Source: Marinobacter segnicrescens (GTDB lineage: Bacteria; Pseudomonadota; Gammaproteobacteria; Pseudomonadales; Oleiphilaceae). From it: 64,000 nt of DNA. The DNA lies in contig NZ_FOHZ01000009.1 of NCBI RefSeq assembly GCF_900111555.1, positions 1 through 64,000 on the forward strand, written 5' to 3'. Of the stretch, positions 35,346 through 44,224 are shown piece after piece (the first letter of the stretch is position 1; each line of letters begins with the position of its first letter). Position numbers and translations under genes: made by a program. Under the pieces are notes generated by a model, which saw only the letters and a list, made by a program, of their open reading frames with translations, searched no databases and was not told the origin of the DNA.

Positions 35346-35357
35346 TGCAAATATGCA
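35346..35357. promoter_or_regulatory. inverted repeat between mmsA and the LysR gene
   Basis: TGCAAATATGCA is a 12-bp palindrome (TGCA-N4-TGCA) in the 145-base divergent gap and falls about 36 bases before the regulator start. It has the T-N-A dyad look of a LysR box and is a plausible site for the neighbouring regulator; evidence is only position and symmetry. Confidence 0.35.
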
Positions 35358-35392
35358 CAAGCCGTCTATTAAACCACCAGATCGGAGCGCTT

Positions 35393-36304
35393 ATGGACTG
35401 GGATAACCTGAAGTTCTTCCTGGAACTGAGCCGTGCCGGCAAGTTGACGGCGGCCGCCAGGCGCATGGGTGTGGACCACACCACCGTGTCACGGCGCATC
35501 CACGCCCTGGAAAAGAGCCTGGGCATGACCCTGTTCATCCGTGAGCAGACCGGCTACAGCCTCACCGAAGCGGGCCGGAGGCTGCTTCCACAGGTGGAGC
35601 AGATGGAGAGCGCCAGCGTCCGCATCGAACAGAGCCTGCCCGAAGCGGACGAGCAGCTATCTGGCCAGGTGCGCATCGGCGCCACCGAGGGCTACGGCAC
35701 CATCATGCTGGGACGGGAACTGGGCCACCTTACCCGCCGCTACCCCCACCTGCACCTTGACCTGCTGGCCATGCCCCGGGCCCTGCGCCTGTCACGCCAC
35801 GAGGCAGACATCGTTATCACCCTGGAGCGACCGGAGCGCGGCCCCTTTATTGTCACCAAGCTCACCGACTATGTGCTGAGGCTGTACGCCAGCAGGGACT
35901 ACCTGGAAGCGCACGGTCCCATCACCAATCGCAGCCAGCTCGGCAGGCACAAATTCGTCAGTTATGTGGACGACATGGTGTTCAGCCGTGAGTTGCTGTT
36001 CCTGGACGAGATTGCCAGTTCCGGCGAGGTCAATATACGCAGCACCAGCGTCCTGGCCCAGCAGGAAGCCATCGCCACCGGCGCCGGTATCGGCATACTG
36101 CCCTCTTTTTCCGCCGACATCGACGACAGGCTACAGGTGGTCCTGCCGGACCAGATCCGCTTTATCCGGACCTTCTGGATGCTGATGCCGGAAGAGCTAC
36201 GGCATATTGCGCGGATGCGGGTAACCTGGGATTTTCTGCGGGAACGGGCGGAGGAGAATCGGGGGCGGCTGATGGCCACCCCCGCCCCAACTGCGCCCTT
36301 ATAA
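35393..36304 (+). CDS. LysR-family transcriptional regulator
   Basis: 303 residues with an N-terminal winged helix (WDNLKFFLELSRAGKLTAAA, MGVDHTTVSRRIHALEKSLG, residues 3-45) and a C-terminal effector domain (LSGQVRIGATEGYGTIML, IGILPSF). It is divergent from mmsA, so the most likely target is the valine-degradation operon, with a pathway acid or CoA intermediate as inducer. It is the only recognisable DNA-binding regulator in the window. Confidence 0.92.
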   Translation: MDWDNLKFFLELSRAGKLTAAARRMGVDHTTVSRRIHALEKSLGMTLFIREQTGYSLTEAGRRLLPQVEQMESASVRIEQSLPEADEQLSGQVRIGATEGYGTIMLGRELGHLTRRYPHLHLDLLAMPRALRLSRHEADIVITLERPERGPFIVTKLTDYVLRLYASRDYLEAHGPITNRSQLGRHKFVSYVDDMVFSRELLFLDEIASSGEVNIRSTSVLAQQEAIATGAGIGILPSFSADIDDRLQVVLPDQIRFIRTFWMLMPEELRHIARMRVTWDFLRERAEENRGRLMATPAPTAPL

Positions 36305-36349
36305 CGGCCGTTAAAGGAATCACAAGGCCGCCGTCAATCAGACGTGCCC

Positions 36350-37519
36350 TCACGTGCGCTCGACCGCCTGCCTCACAGCGTCGTATAACGCCCCTGCTGT
36401 CCGGTCAAACACCCAACGTATGAACTGGAAGCTCAGGTCAACCACTGTCGTTACCGCCACCCTGGCAAAGGCCAGCATGTGCCCGAGCAGGCCGCGGGTT
36501 TGCTCGGCAAATTTTTTCGAGGCTTTTGCAATGTCTTCCAGGGTATGAGCAAGGAGATCATAGAAGGTTAAAGACGTGCTAATGGCCGCCTGGGCGAGCA
36601 CAGCCGAATAGTAGCCGGCATCTTTCAGCAGCGTCACAAGAGCCGACGAGAGTCTTTCAGCCCAGTATGTGGAGAAGTGGGCCTCGTGGCGCCTTTTATA
36701 ATCCAACCTGACCGGATTGTTGAGGTACTCCATGGAATTCTGATGGAGTTGGTCCCAATTACCTTTTTTGGCGGTATTGCGATAGCCAGGGATATCATCT
36801 TCACCCATGCCATGGGCCGAGGGGCTCAGGCCATCACTTCGGTCGAGCCGGTATTCGATCCCGTTGACCGGCGCATGCATGAAGGGCCAGAGAGGTACCG
36901 CCGGCACGGGATCGGCACCATGCGTACAGCGATACAGTTTATTAACCTCAAAGCTGGATTTGGTGGCGAACCCTTTCATTCCCACCCGGGGCGCGCCAAA
37001 GGTATACAGGTTGGCATCGCGGCGGTAACGCTTGTGAACCCAGTCAGACACAAGCGACGCCAACGCGCCTCCCAGACTGTGGCCGATGCAGTGAATGCCA
37101 GCCACAGTGCCGCGGCTCAAACGGGGCGTCAGCAATGCTTCCAGCCCGGGTTTCATACTTTCAAAGGTCTCGTTAAAGCCAGCGTGGACCAGCGCCCCGC
37201 CCGTACTTGGCGAAAGTCCAACATTGCCATTGGTTAGCCAGTCATGCGTGGTTTTTGTTCCCCGAACTGCAATTACATGGTGTCCTTCGTACTCATGCTT
37301 GCCATCCGCAACCATTGCGAATCCGGAAGCTCGCTGAAAGAAACCGAATATCCCGCCACTTTGGCCGACTACCGGCCCTGTTGACAGGTTGATATCGAAT
37401 GACCGCGAAAGGGAAAGTCCTCTCGTTTCAAGACGATAGTCTCCTCGCACATTAGGCTGCCGGACTTGGTATACCAGCTCTGCAAATTCAGAGGCCATCC
37501 TTGGTGATACTGGCTTCAT
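36350..37519 (-). CDS. class 3 lipase, possible antibacterial phospholipase effector
   Basis: A 389-residue lipase with no signal peptide. The nucleophile elbow GHSLGG places Ser148, and GADPVPAVP places a likely Asp203; a His follows in WPFMHA. VIAVRGTKTTHDWLTN is the usual oxyanion region of class 3 lipases. Residues about 300-389 form a long Ala/Val-rich helical tail. The gene directly follows (2-base gap) a small secreted protein, the layout of type VI secretion lipase effector/immunity pairs. The lack of a signal peptide in the lipase and its presence in the neighbour support this. No T6SS structural gene is in the window. A plain cytoplasmic lipase is the alternative. Confidence 0.8.
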   Translation of the reverse strand: MKPVSPRMASEFAELVYQVRQPNVRGDYRLETRGLSLSRSFDINLSTGPVVGQSGGIFGFFQRASGFAMVADGKHEYEGHHVIAVRGTKTTHDWLTNGNVGLSPSTGGALVHAGFNETFESMKPGLEALLTPRLSRGTVAGIHCIGHSLGGALASLVSDWVHKRYRRDANLYTFGAPRVGMKGFATKSSFEVNKLYRCTHGADPVPAVPLWPFMHAPVNGIEYRLDRSDGLSPSAHGMGEDDIPGYRNTAKKGNWDQLHQNSMEYLNNPVRLDYKRRHEAHFSTYWAERLSSALVTLLKDAGYYSAVLAQAAISTSLTFYDLLAHTLEDIAKASKKFAEQTRGLLGHMLAFARVAVTTVVDLSFQFIRWVFDRTAGALYDAVRQAVERT

Positions 37520-37521
37520 TT

Positions 37522-38058
37522 TTAATCCTCTAGTTCATCCATTTCCAGACCGTCGTTCCAGCGACAAATACTGAACGCAGCATGCGGAAAGTCAGGTTTT
37601 TCAAGATTTCGGAACAATAGCTCCTTTTCGGGTGTAGTAAGATCACAGTGGAGGTTACGTAACCTCCTTGTGACTGCGGTCCGCTCGTTAATACCTCCAG
37701 GCGTGTGGTACCAAAGCAGGTATTTTTTCCCATCAACGACCGCCCCTATAACCTGGCGGACACGAGTTTCATCCATGAGCTTACTGGGGAGACCGGAGCG
37801 AACATTCGTTTCTGGAAACCCGAATCGTCCCTCTTTGTCAGTGAAGGTTTGCTCGAAGTACTCTTTGTCGTAGTCGAGCGTGCGATAGACCTCTGCCCCC
37901 GGCACTGGTTCACCGTTCCGAGTAATCGACCCCTTCACCTCAGGCGAAAGATGAACCTCTGTTTTCTTCCCAAATCCAAACATCCCCGCGCTAACCTCGC
38001 TGCTCACCAGAAACAAGCCGACAACAGACAACACCAGAAAACGACCAACGGACGTCAT
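37522..38058 (-). CDS. secreted carboxypeptidase-regulatory-like small protein (DUF6795-like), possible immunity partner
   Basis: 178 residues. I start at ATG 38058 (MTSVGRFLVLSVVGLFLVSS, cut near SEVSA), preceded by GGGAG; an upstream 13-residue extension spoils the signal peptide. After the signal comes a compact beta domain with KGSITRNGEPVPGAEVYRTL and DKEGRFGFPE, typical of carboxypeptidase-regulatory-like folds, then an alpha/beta C-terminus. Similar proteins often lie beside lipases of the kind at 36350, which fits protection of the periplasmic side from the lipase. GC is lower than in the flanking catabolic genes, a sign of transfer. The assignment as immunity protein is inference. 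Confidence 0.65.
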   Translation of the reverse strand: MTSVGRFLVLSVVGLFLVSSEVSAGMFGFGKKTEVHLSPEVKGSITRNGEPVPGAEVYRTLDYDKEYFEQTFTDKEGRFGFPETNVRSGLPSKLMDETRVRQVIGAVVDGKKYLLWYHTPGGINERTAVTRRLRNLHCDLTTPEKELLFRNLEKPDFPHAAFSICRWNDGLEMDELED

Positions 38059-38409
38059 ATCAACTCCCGGTCGGGTGGGTTTCAGGAAGGAGGGCATTTA
38101 CAGGGAAGTAAGATCACAAAGGGTACGGACGCCGTGTTGAGCGCCGCCGGCCAGATTGCTTCTTCCCTGAATAGCCGAATTCCGTCCTGACAAAATCATC
38201 CCGCCGTGGGGACCCGGGGTCAATGGCACCAGGTCACAAATTCTGTCCTGTCTGTCATGGCAGGGTCTGATGGATTTCCCTAGACTCGTACAGTCCAGCG
38301 ACGTGCGGAGGCTGTTTTTTCAGGCCCGGATCGCTGAGCTGGCGCCGCCCAGGGAGCTGTCGGGCCGACCACTACCATCTACGCGTTTATTCACGGTGAT
38401 CTTCAGGGA
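38059..38409. other. 351-base gap without recognised features
   Basis: Upstream region of both the lipase pair (minus) and the flippase (plus). I see no conserved operator, repeat or convincing reading frame. It is likely to hold two divergent promoters. Confidence 0.5.
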
Positions 38410-39732
38410 ATGAAACTACTCAACCCGGTACAGCGGATGTTTGAAGGCTCTGCGGGGCAGGTCTTCCGGGGCATGGTAACCATGGCACTGGGCAGCGGCG
38501 CAGCCAAGGCCATCGCCTTGCTGGTGGTACCGCTGCTGACCCGCATCTACACGCCGGATGACTATGGCGTGCTGTCGGTATTTACCTCGCTGATTTTCCT
38601 GCTGGTGCCGTTTCTTACCTTCCGCTATGTGATGGCCATTCCGTTGCCGCGGCGGGATGGCCTGGCCATGAACCTGCTGGTGTTGTCCGGCCTGCTGATG
38701 CTTGTGACCACCAGCCTGGTCACCCTGGCCCTCGGGCTGTTTGGCGAGACCCTGCTTGCGCCCTTTTCCATGGAGGCGCTCGTGCCCTGGTGGTGGTTGC
38801 TGGGACTGGGAATGCTGGGTACTGCCGGCTACGAGACGGCCACGCTCTGGGCGTCCCGCCGGCGCACCTACAAGCCCATAGCCCGCTCGCAGATCACCCA
38901 GAGTATCGGCGGCGCTCTGGCAAAACTGGGGCTGGGACTGGCCGGATTTACCTCTGTGGGGCTACTTGTGGGCCAGGTGGTGACCCAAAGCGCAGGCACT
39001 GGCTCACTGTTTCGTCGCTTTCGCACGGATCTCCGGCAAAATTGGCGCTACGTCAGCTGGTCCCGCCTGAAAAAAACCGCTTCGCTGTATCGCCGGTTTC
39101 CCACCTGGCGAATGCCTTCACAGGTGCTGCTGGCCTTTTCAATACAGGCACCGGTATTGCTGACCGCATTAATCTACGACGCCGGCACCACCGGCCAGCT
39201 GGGCCTGGCCATTATGGCGATCTCATTGCCCATGGCGCTGATTGGCGACAACATGAGCAAGGCCTATTACGCGGAGATGTCCGCGATCGGCAAGAAGCAT
39301 CCCCGGAAGATCCGCAGGATCACCTGGTCGGTGATTCGAACGCTCACAGTGCTTTCCATTGCACCGGTGGCCGTACTGGCGTTGTTCGGCGAGCCACTGT
39401 TCACCCTGGTGTTCGGCGAGCAATGGGGAGCGGCCGGGCAGTACGCGGCCATTCTGTCGCTGTTCCTGCTGAGCCAGTTTGCCACCTCGCCGGTGGTTCG
39501 GGTGTTCTCGGTAATGGGGCGGGAGCGGGTATTCCTGTTTATCAATATCCAGCGGGCGCTGTTTATCCTGCTGGCGTTCGCGCCGGGCTGGCTGCTGGGC
39601 TGGCCCATTGAGGCGACGCTCTGGGCCTACAGTATTCTGTTATCCGTGCACCGGGTGCTGACCGTGGTATTCGTATTCCGGGCGTTGAACAGTGAAATCC
39701 GCAACCAGGACACACTGACGGCAAGCACCTGA
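38410..39732 (+). CDS. polysaccharide/O-antigen flippase family membrane protein (Wzx/MATE-like)
   Basis: 440 residues with about twelve hydrophobic helices. The start (RGMVTMALGSGAAKAIALLV then LLTRIYTPDDYGVLSVFTSL) is the classic N-terminus of Wzx-type oligosaccharide flippases of the MOP superfamily. These move lipid-linked sugar units across the inner membrane. No glycosyltransferase, polymerase or other glycan gene is near, so it is an orphan. The ATG at 38410 follows CAGGG with short spacing; an ATG at 38437 is a possible alternative. It converges on the next gene with a 6-base gap. Confidence 0.85.
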   Translation: MKLLNPVQRMFEGSAGQVFRGMVTMALGSGAAKAIALLVVPLLTRIYTPDDYGVLSVFTSLIFLLVPFLTFRYVMAIPLPRRDGLAMNLLVLSGLLMLVTTSLVTLALGLFGETLLAPFSMEALVPWWWLLGLGMLGTAGYETATLWASRRRTYKPIARSQITQSIGGALAKLGLGLAGFTSVGLLVGQVVTQSAGTGSLFRRFRTDLRQNWRYVSWSRLKKTASLYRRFPTWRMPSQVLLAFSIQAPVLLTALIYDAGTTGQLGLAIMAISLPMALIGDNMSKAYYAEMSAIGKKHPRKIRRITWSVIRTLTVLSIAPVAVLALFGEPLFTLVFGEQWGAAGQYAAILSLFLLSQFATSPVVRVFSVMGRERVFLFINIQRALFILLAFAPGWLLGWPIEATLWAYSILLSVHRVLTVVFVFRALNSEIRNQDTLTAST

Positions 39733-39738
39733 CTACGC

Positions 39739-41070
39739 TCAGACCAGCAGTGCCAGGAACAACAACAGAAGGGGCAACGCGGCCGCTACAAACAAGCCAT
39801 TCCAGCCAAAGGCCACCTTCAGCTGGGAGACCCGCCCGAACCGGGCCAGCAAGCTGACCGCCGGGCCCATCGGGGAAAGCATCATGGCCAGGGAGAAGCC
39901 GATAATCAGCGCCACCGCGATCGGCATGATGGCCATACCGGCGGCTTCCAGCTGAGGCAACAGGCCACCCACAATACTCAGTGAGGTGATAGGAATGACA
40001 CCGATGGCCGATAATAGTGGCAGCAACAACATGCCCGCCACCGCCACCAGGTAGACTCCGGCCTCCCGGGCCGCAACGCCGGAGATGAGGTCATCCGGCA
40101 CCAGGGTCATCAGGGCCACACCCAGGCAGGCAGACGAGGCAAAGATCGCCATCTCGTTACTCATACCCGCGACGTTCTGGGTAGCCTCCCGGAACACCGC
40201 CAGCGGATCACGCTCCTTCCAGAGCATATAGAGGATCGTCACCGACGGTACCGCGATCATCGCCGCCCGGGAAACATTGAACCCGGCGGTGTAAACCAGC
40301 AAGGCCATGCAGCCGAGAATCAGCGACACGACCACGACCAGCGTGCGGGTACCCTGGGGCCAGCCTTCCAGCTTTACCCGCTCCTCGCTGATCTTGCGGA
40401 ACCGGCCCTGTTCCAGCACCCAGCCGACGCCGATTAGCAAGGCCGCTGCGGCTATGCCATAGGGCAGCAGGCCGGACCAGGAAATGTCCGGAACCTCCCG
40501 GGTGATAATGGCGACAGCCACGCTGGTGGGAGCCACCAGCGGGACCAGGGAGAAGCCCCGCAGGGCGCTGATCAGTACACTGCGAATCCAGTTCAGGCGG
40601 GACTCCCCCTGAATGTTGCGTTCATCAAGCGTGGAGGTGAGCGTTCCGCACAGCAGATTCATCACGCCAAAATTGAGCACCGAGGCGATGCTCAGGGTGG
40701 TAACGGCGTATTTGGGGTACAGCAGAAACGGCGGCCCACCCAGCAGTACGTCATGGATACGGCGAAGCACCTCGAACCGCCGCACCAGGCACTGCATCAT
40801 GCCGAGGCTGCCCAGAAAGGCACCATAGAAACCGGCGGAAGCTGCGGCATCCAGGAGACCGGCGCCCGTCAGTTTACCGGTGGCCGCCAGGGCGGCGACA
40901 ATGGCGAGGGTGATCAACAACAGGGAGCGGGAATACAGGGTGATACGCCCCATAAACAGGGTGAAATAGCCGATAAACAGGCAGCCGGCAGCTATACTCA
41001 AGGCACGTGCGGACGTCATCAGCGCCAGCAGTTCGATGACAACGGCCAGCGACAGCAGGTAACGGCTCAT
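39739..41070 (-). CDS. polytopic membrane protein, unknown transporter-like
   Basis: 443 residues made almost wholly of hydrophobic helices (eleven or twelve). I start at ATG 41070 (MSRYLLSLAVVIELLALMTS), with GGGGAAG upstream. There is an internal LVPLVAPTSVAVAII segment and a late FSLAMMLSPMGPAVSLLARFG that recalls the hairpin loops of ion-transporter superfamily permeases (DUF401/CitM/DctM-like), but I cannot name the family. It is separate from the thiolase gene divergently upstream and has no clear partner. Confidence 0.7.
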   Translation of the reverse strand: MSRYLLSLAVVIELLALMTSARALSIAAGCLFIGYFTLFMGRITLYSRSLLLITLAIVAALAATGKLTGAGLLDAAASAGFYGAFLGSLGMMQCLVRRFEVLRRIHDVLLGGPPFLLYPKYAVTTLSIASVLNFGVMNLLCGTLTSTLDERNIQGESRLNWIRSVLISALRGFSLVPLVAPTSVAVAIITREVPDISWSGLLPYGIAAAALLIGVGWVLEQGRFRKISEERVKLEGWPQGTRTLVVVVSLILGCMALLVYTAGFNVSRAAMIAVPSVTILYMLWKERDPLAVFREATQNVAGMSNEMAIFASSACLGVALMTLVPDDLISGVAAREAGVYLVAVAGMLLLPLLSAIGVIPITSLSIVGGLLPQLEAAGMAIMPIAVALIIGFSLAMMLSPMGPAVSLLARFGRVSQLKVAFGWNGLFVAAALPLLLLFLALLV

Positions 41071-41181
41071 AGAAGGCGGACTTCCCCGGAAATCGGGTGG
41101 CGGTGTGTGCGGCCCTGACAGCTTGCAATTGCCCATCGGCCGGATTAATCTTTAGCCACCCTGAAGTTTGGATAAAATTCA

Positions 41182-41198
41182 GTTTCGCTTGATGAAAC
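41182..41198. promoter_or_regulatory. inverted repeat GTTTC-N7-GAAAC upstream of the thiolase gene
   Basis: GTTTCGCTTGATGAAAC is symmetrical in its outer five bases. A 17-base near copy (GTTTCGCCTGATGAAAT) precedes the TRAP genes at 50111, with only two differences. A shared regulator is a likely explanation. Confidence 0.5.
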
Positions 41199-41325
41199 TA
41201 CATCATCATTTTTGCCAAGACAAGCGCCTGGCATTTTCCGTTATCATAGGGCGGCACAAACTGGATTCCTTATTCACCGCCCGGAAGGTTAACTTCCCAG
41301 GCGGATTATCAGCACAGGAGAGAAC

Positions 41326-42531
41326 ATGAGCGCCTATATCTACGACGGCTTGAGAACCCCCTTCGGACGCCACGCCGGCGCCCTGGCCAAGGTACGCCCG
41401 GACGACCTGCTGGCCAGCGTTATCAAGGCCGTTATCGAGCGCAACGGATTCGAGCGCAGCGCTTACGAAGACGTGATCGCCGGCTGCACCAACCAGGCTG
41501 GCGAAGATGCCCGTAACATAGCACGCCACGCGGGCCTCATGGCGGGCCTGCCGGTTGAAACTGGTGGCCTGACGGTTAACCGCCTGTGCGGTTCCGGTCT
41601 TGCAGCCATTATCGATGCGGCCCGTGCTGTACGCTGTGGCGAAGGCGAGCTGTTTATCGCCGGCGGCTCCGAGAGCATGAGCCGTGCGCCCTTCGTTATG
41701 GCCAAGAGCGAAGCGCCCTACTCCCGTGACTTCCGCATGTTCGACAGCACCATCGGTGCCCGCTTCCCCAACCCGCGGGTAGAAGCAGAATTCGGCAACG
41801 ACACCATGCCGCAGACCGCTGACAACATCGCCAGGGACCTGGGCCTTACCCGTGACAAGGTTGACGAGTTCGCAGCCCAGAGCCAGGCCCGCTATGAAGC
41901 GGCTCGCAAGCTGGGCTTCTATGACGAGGAAATCCTCGGCATTGAAGTACCCCAGGGACGCAAGAAGCCGCCGGTTACCGTGGACCAGGACGAGCACCCG
42001 CGCCCGCAGTCTGACCTGGCCGCCCTGTCTAACCTGCGCCCGCTGTTTGAAGGCGGCGTGGTCACCGCCGGCAACGCTTCTGGTGTCAACGACGGTGCCG
42101 CTGCGCTGATCATCGGCTCCCTGGAAGCGGGCGAAAAGGCCGGCATCAAGCCCCGCGGTCGCATTGTGTCTGCCGCCATTGCCGGCGTTGAGCCCCGGGT
42201 GATGGGTTATGGCCCGGTACCCGCATGCGAGAAGGCCCTGGCCCGCGCCGGCCTGTCCATCAACGATATGGACGTGATCGAAATCAACGAGGCATTCGCT
42301 GCCCAGGTACTCGGCTGCACCACCAAGCTGGGCATCGACCAGACCGACCCGCGCCTGAACCCCAACGGTGGCGCCATTGCGGTAGGCCACCCGCTGGGTG
42401 CTTCCGGTGCGCGGATCGCGCTGACGGCGACCCGTCAGCTGGAGCGCATGGAAGGCCGCTACGCCCTGATCAGCATGTGCATTGGCGTTGGCCAGGGGAT
42501 CGCCGCCGTTATCGAGCGGTACCAGGACTGA
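41326..42531 (+). CDS. thiolase (3-ketoacyl-CoA thiolase)
   Basis: A 401-residue thiolase, of the PcaF/PimB-like length. The nucleophile Cys88 is in [10 protein letters not shown], His355 in [11 protein letters not shown], and Cys385 in [18 protein letters not shown] is present. CAGGAGAG precedes the ATG. The following gene is glutaryl-CoA dehydrogenase, and a two-subunit pimeloyl-CoA dehydrogenase-like pair comes next, so I expect it to cleave 3-keto dicarboxyl-CoA (for example 3-ketopimeloyl-CoA to glutaryl-CoA). This is context inference; the sequence alone gives a general thiolase. Confidence 0.92.
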   Translation: MSAYIYDGLRTPFGRHAGALAKVRPDDLLASVIKAVIERNGFERSAYEDVIAGCTNQAGEDARNIARHAGLMAGLPVETGGLTVNRLCGSGLAAIIDAARAVRCGEGELFIAGGSESMSRAPFVMAKSEAPYSRDFRMFDSTIGARFPNPRVEAEFGNDTMPQTADNIARDLGLTRDKVDEFAAQSQARYEAARKLGFYDEEILGIEVPQGRKKPPVTVDQDEHPRPQSDLAALSNLRPLFEGGVVTAGNASGVNDGAAALIIGSLEAGEKAGIKPRGRIVSAAIAGVEPRVMGYGPVPACEKALARAGLSINDMDVIEINEAFAAQVLGCTTKLGIDQTDPRLNPNGGAIAVGHPLGASGARIALTATRQLERMEGRYALISMCIGVGQGIAAVIERYQD

Positions 42532-42639
42532 TCCCCAACCATAAGGGCGGCCGGGCTCCGGCCCTGCCGCCTACACCAAACCCCCAACAGGGCGGTGCCG
42601 AATGCCGACACCGCCCGCCAGTACTTCAGGAGACACACT

Positions 42640-43809
42640 ATGGCTTCCGCTCCCTGGGACGACCTGCTTCAGTTTGACAAGCAGCTTGACGAAACCGAAC
42701 GCCAGGTTCGGGACAGCATCCGCAGCTTTTGTGACCAGCGCCTGATGCCCGGCATCACCGAGGCCAACCGTCACGAGAAATTCGACCGCAGCATCTTCAA
42801 CCAGATGGGCGAACTGGGCATGCTCGGCGCAACCCTGCCGGAAGAATACGGCGGCCCGGGCCTGAACCATGTCTGCTATGGCCTGATCGCCCGTGAAGTG
42901 GAGCGTGTGGACTCCGCCTACCGCTCCGCCCTGAGCGTGCAGTCTTCCCTGGTCATGTACCCGATCTTCTCCTACGCCCGGGAAGAGACCAAGAAGCGCA
43001 TCCTTCCCAAGCTGGCCTCCGGCGAATGGGTTGGCTGCTTCGGTCTGACCGAGCCCAACCACGGTTCCGATCCCGGCGGCATGGAAACCCGTGCCAAGAA
43101 AGTGGACGGCGGCTACCTTCTGAGCGGCTCCAAGACCTGGATCACCAACGCGCCGATTGCAGACGTATGCGTAGTCTGGGGCAAGCTGGACGGCAAGGTC
43201 ACCGGCTTCATTATTGAGCGCGAAGGCGCCAAGGGCCTGGATACCCCGAAGATCGAAGGCAAGTTCTCCCTGCGCGCGTCTGAAACCGGCTCCATCTTCA
43301 TGGACGAGGTCTTCGTACCGGAAGAGAACAAGCTGGACGTGGAAGGCCTGAAAGGCCCGCTGAGCTGCCTGACCAAGGCCCGCTACGGCATCAGCTGGGG
43401 CTCCCTGGGCGCCGCCGAGTTTTGCTGGCACGCCGCCCGCACCTACACCCTCGAGCGTCAGCAGTTTGGCAAGCCCCTGGCCGCCAATCAGCTGATCCAG
43501 AAGAAGCTGGTAGACATGCAGACCGAGATCACCCTGGGCCTGCAGGCCGTGCTCCAACTGGGTCGCATGATGGACGCGGGCGAAGCCACACCGGATGCGG
43601 TCTCCCTGCTCAAGCGCAACAACTGCGGCAAGGCCCTGGACATTGCCCGGGTATCCCGTGACATGCATGGCGGCAACGGTATCTCTGACGAATACCACGT
43701 CATCCGCCACGTAATGAACCTGGAGGCCGTCAACACCTACGAGGGCACCCACGACGTTCACGCCCTGATCCTGGGCCGTGGCCAGACCGGACTGCAGGCG
43801 TTCAAGTAA
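42640..43809 (+). CDS. gcdH: glutaryl-CoA dehydrogenase
   Basis: 389 residues. I start at ATG 42640 ([12 protein letters not shown]) after AGGAGA. The stretch [20 protein letters not shown], then [20 protein letters not shown] and [19 protein letters not shown], is diagnostic for glutaryl-CoA dehydrogenase, and the catalytic Glu368 is in [12 protein letters not shown]. It oxidises and decarboxylates glutaryl-CoA to crotonyl-CoA, passing electrons to ETF. It lies 108 bases after the thiolase, perhaps in one unit, and ends at a strong terminator. Confidence 0.95.
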   Translation: MASAPWDDLLQFDKQLDETERQVRDSIRSFCDQRLMPGITEANRHEKFDRSIFNQMGELGMLGATLPEEYGGPGLNHVCYGLIAREVERVDSAYRSALSVQSSLVMYPIFSYAREETKKRILPKLASGEWVGCFGLTEPNHGSDPGGMETRAKKVDGGYLLSGSKTWITNAPIADVCVVWGKLDGKVTGFIIEREGAKGLDTPKIEGKFSLRASETGSIFMDEVFVPEENKLDVEGLKGPLSCLTKARYGISWGSLGAAEFCWHAARTYTLERQQFGKPLAANQLIQKKLVDMQTEITLGLQAVLQLGRMMDAGEATPDAVSLLKRNNCGKALDIARVSRDMHGGNGISDEYHVIRHVMNLEAVNTYEGTHDVHALILGRGQTGLQAFK

Positions 43810-43834
43810 CACCAGGTGCAGTAGCGTTCACAAA

Positions 43835-43861
43835 ACAGGGCCTTCGGGTCCTGTTTTTTTG
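43835..43861 (+). terminator. intrinsic terminator after gcdH
   Basis: ACAGGGCC, TTCG loop and GGTCCTGT (one G-T pair) are followed by seven T residues. Confidence 0.9.
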
Positions 43862-44137
43862 TTTCAGGGTCGCCATAATGCCCCATTTAAGTCTCAGGCG
43901 AGCAATATGCGCCTCAATCCACTAGAATGGGACCGCCTGTTTCAGTGACCTCCGCCTGCCGGCAGCGACCTTGCCGCATATCTTTCTGATCACTTTTGAT
44001 CAACCTGTTTCACCAAGCGGACCCACTCCTACAAAAACGACCTCGGCCTGCGGGTCCGTATCACTGGACCCTCCCTCACCAGGCTCCACAGGCACACTGG
44101 AGTTACGCGTACTCCGGCGCCGTTCAGCGCCCGGGGA

Positions 44138-44151
44138 ATTGACACGTCAAT
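44138..44151. promoter_or_regulatory. inverted repeat ATTGACACGTCAAT
   Basis: Two ATTGAC half sites around a two-base centre lie 74 bases upstream of the dehydrogenase pair. TTGACA within it could be a -35 box, so a protein bound here would block the promoter. No second copy was noticed. Confidence 0.35.
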
Positions 44152-44224
44152 GGCGTTCCTCCATCATAGGTATATTCTGCTATGCGGTATATGTTTTCGC
44201 TAGAACGAACCGAGAGGTTGATTC

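Larger units (their letters stand above)
43810..44224. other. 415-base gap: terminator, then promoter region
   Basis: Begins with the terminator at 43835-43861. The rest has no credible gene. Near its end are a 14-bp inverted repeat (44138-44151) and a TTTTCGC-N-GAAC element (44194-44210) that weakly resembles the repeat at 41182. Confidence 0.6.

Noticed and set aside
41206-43812. Long antisense frames over the thiolase and gcdH genes
   Set aside because: They are artefacts of strong codon bias; the sense genes carry all catalytic residues.
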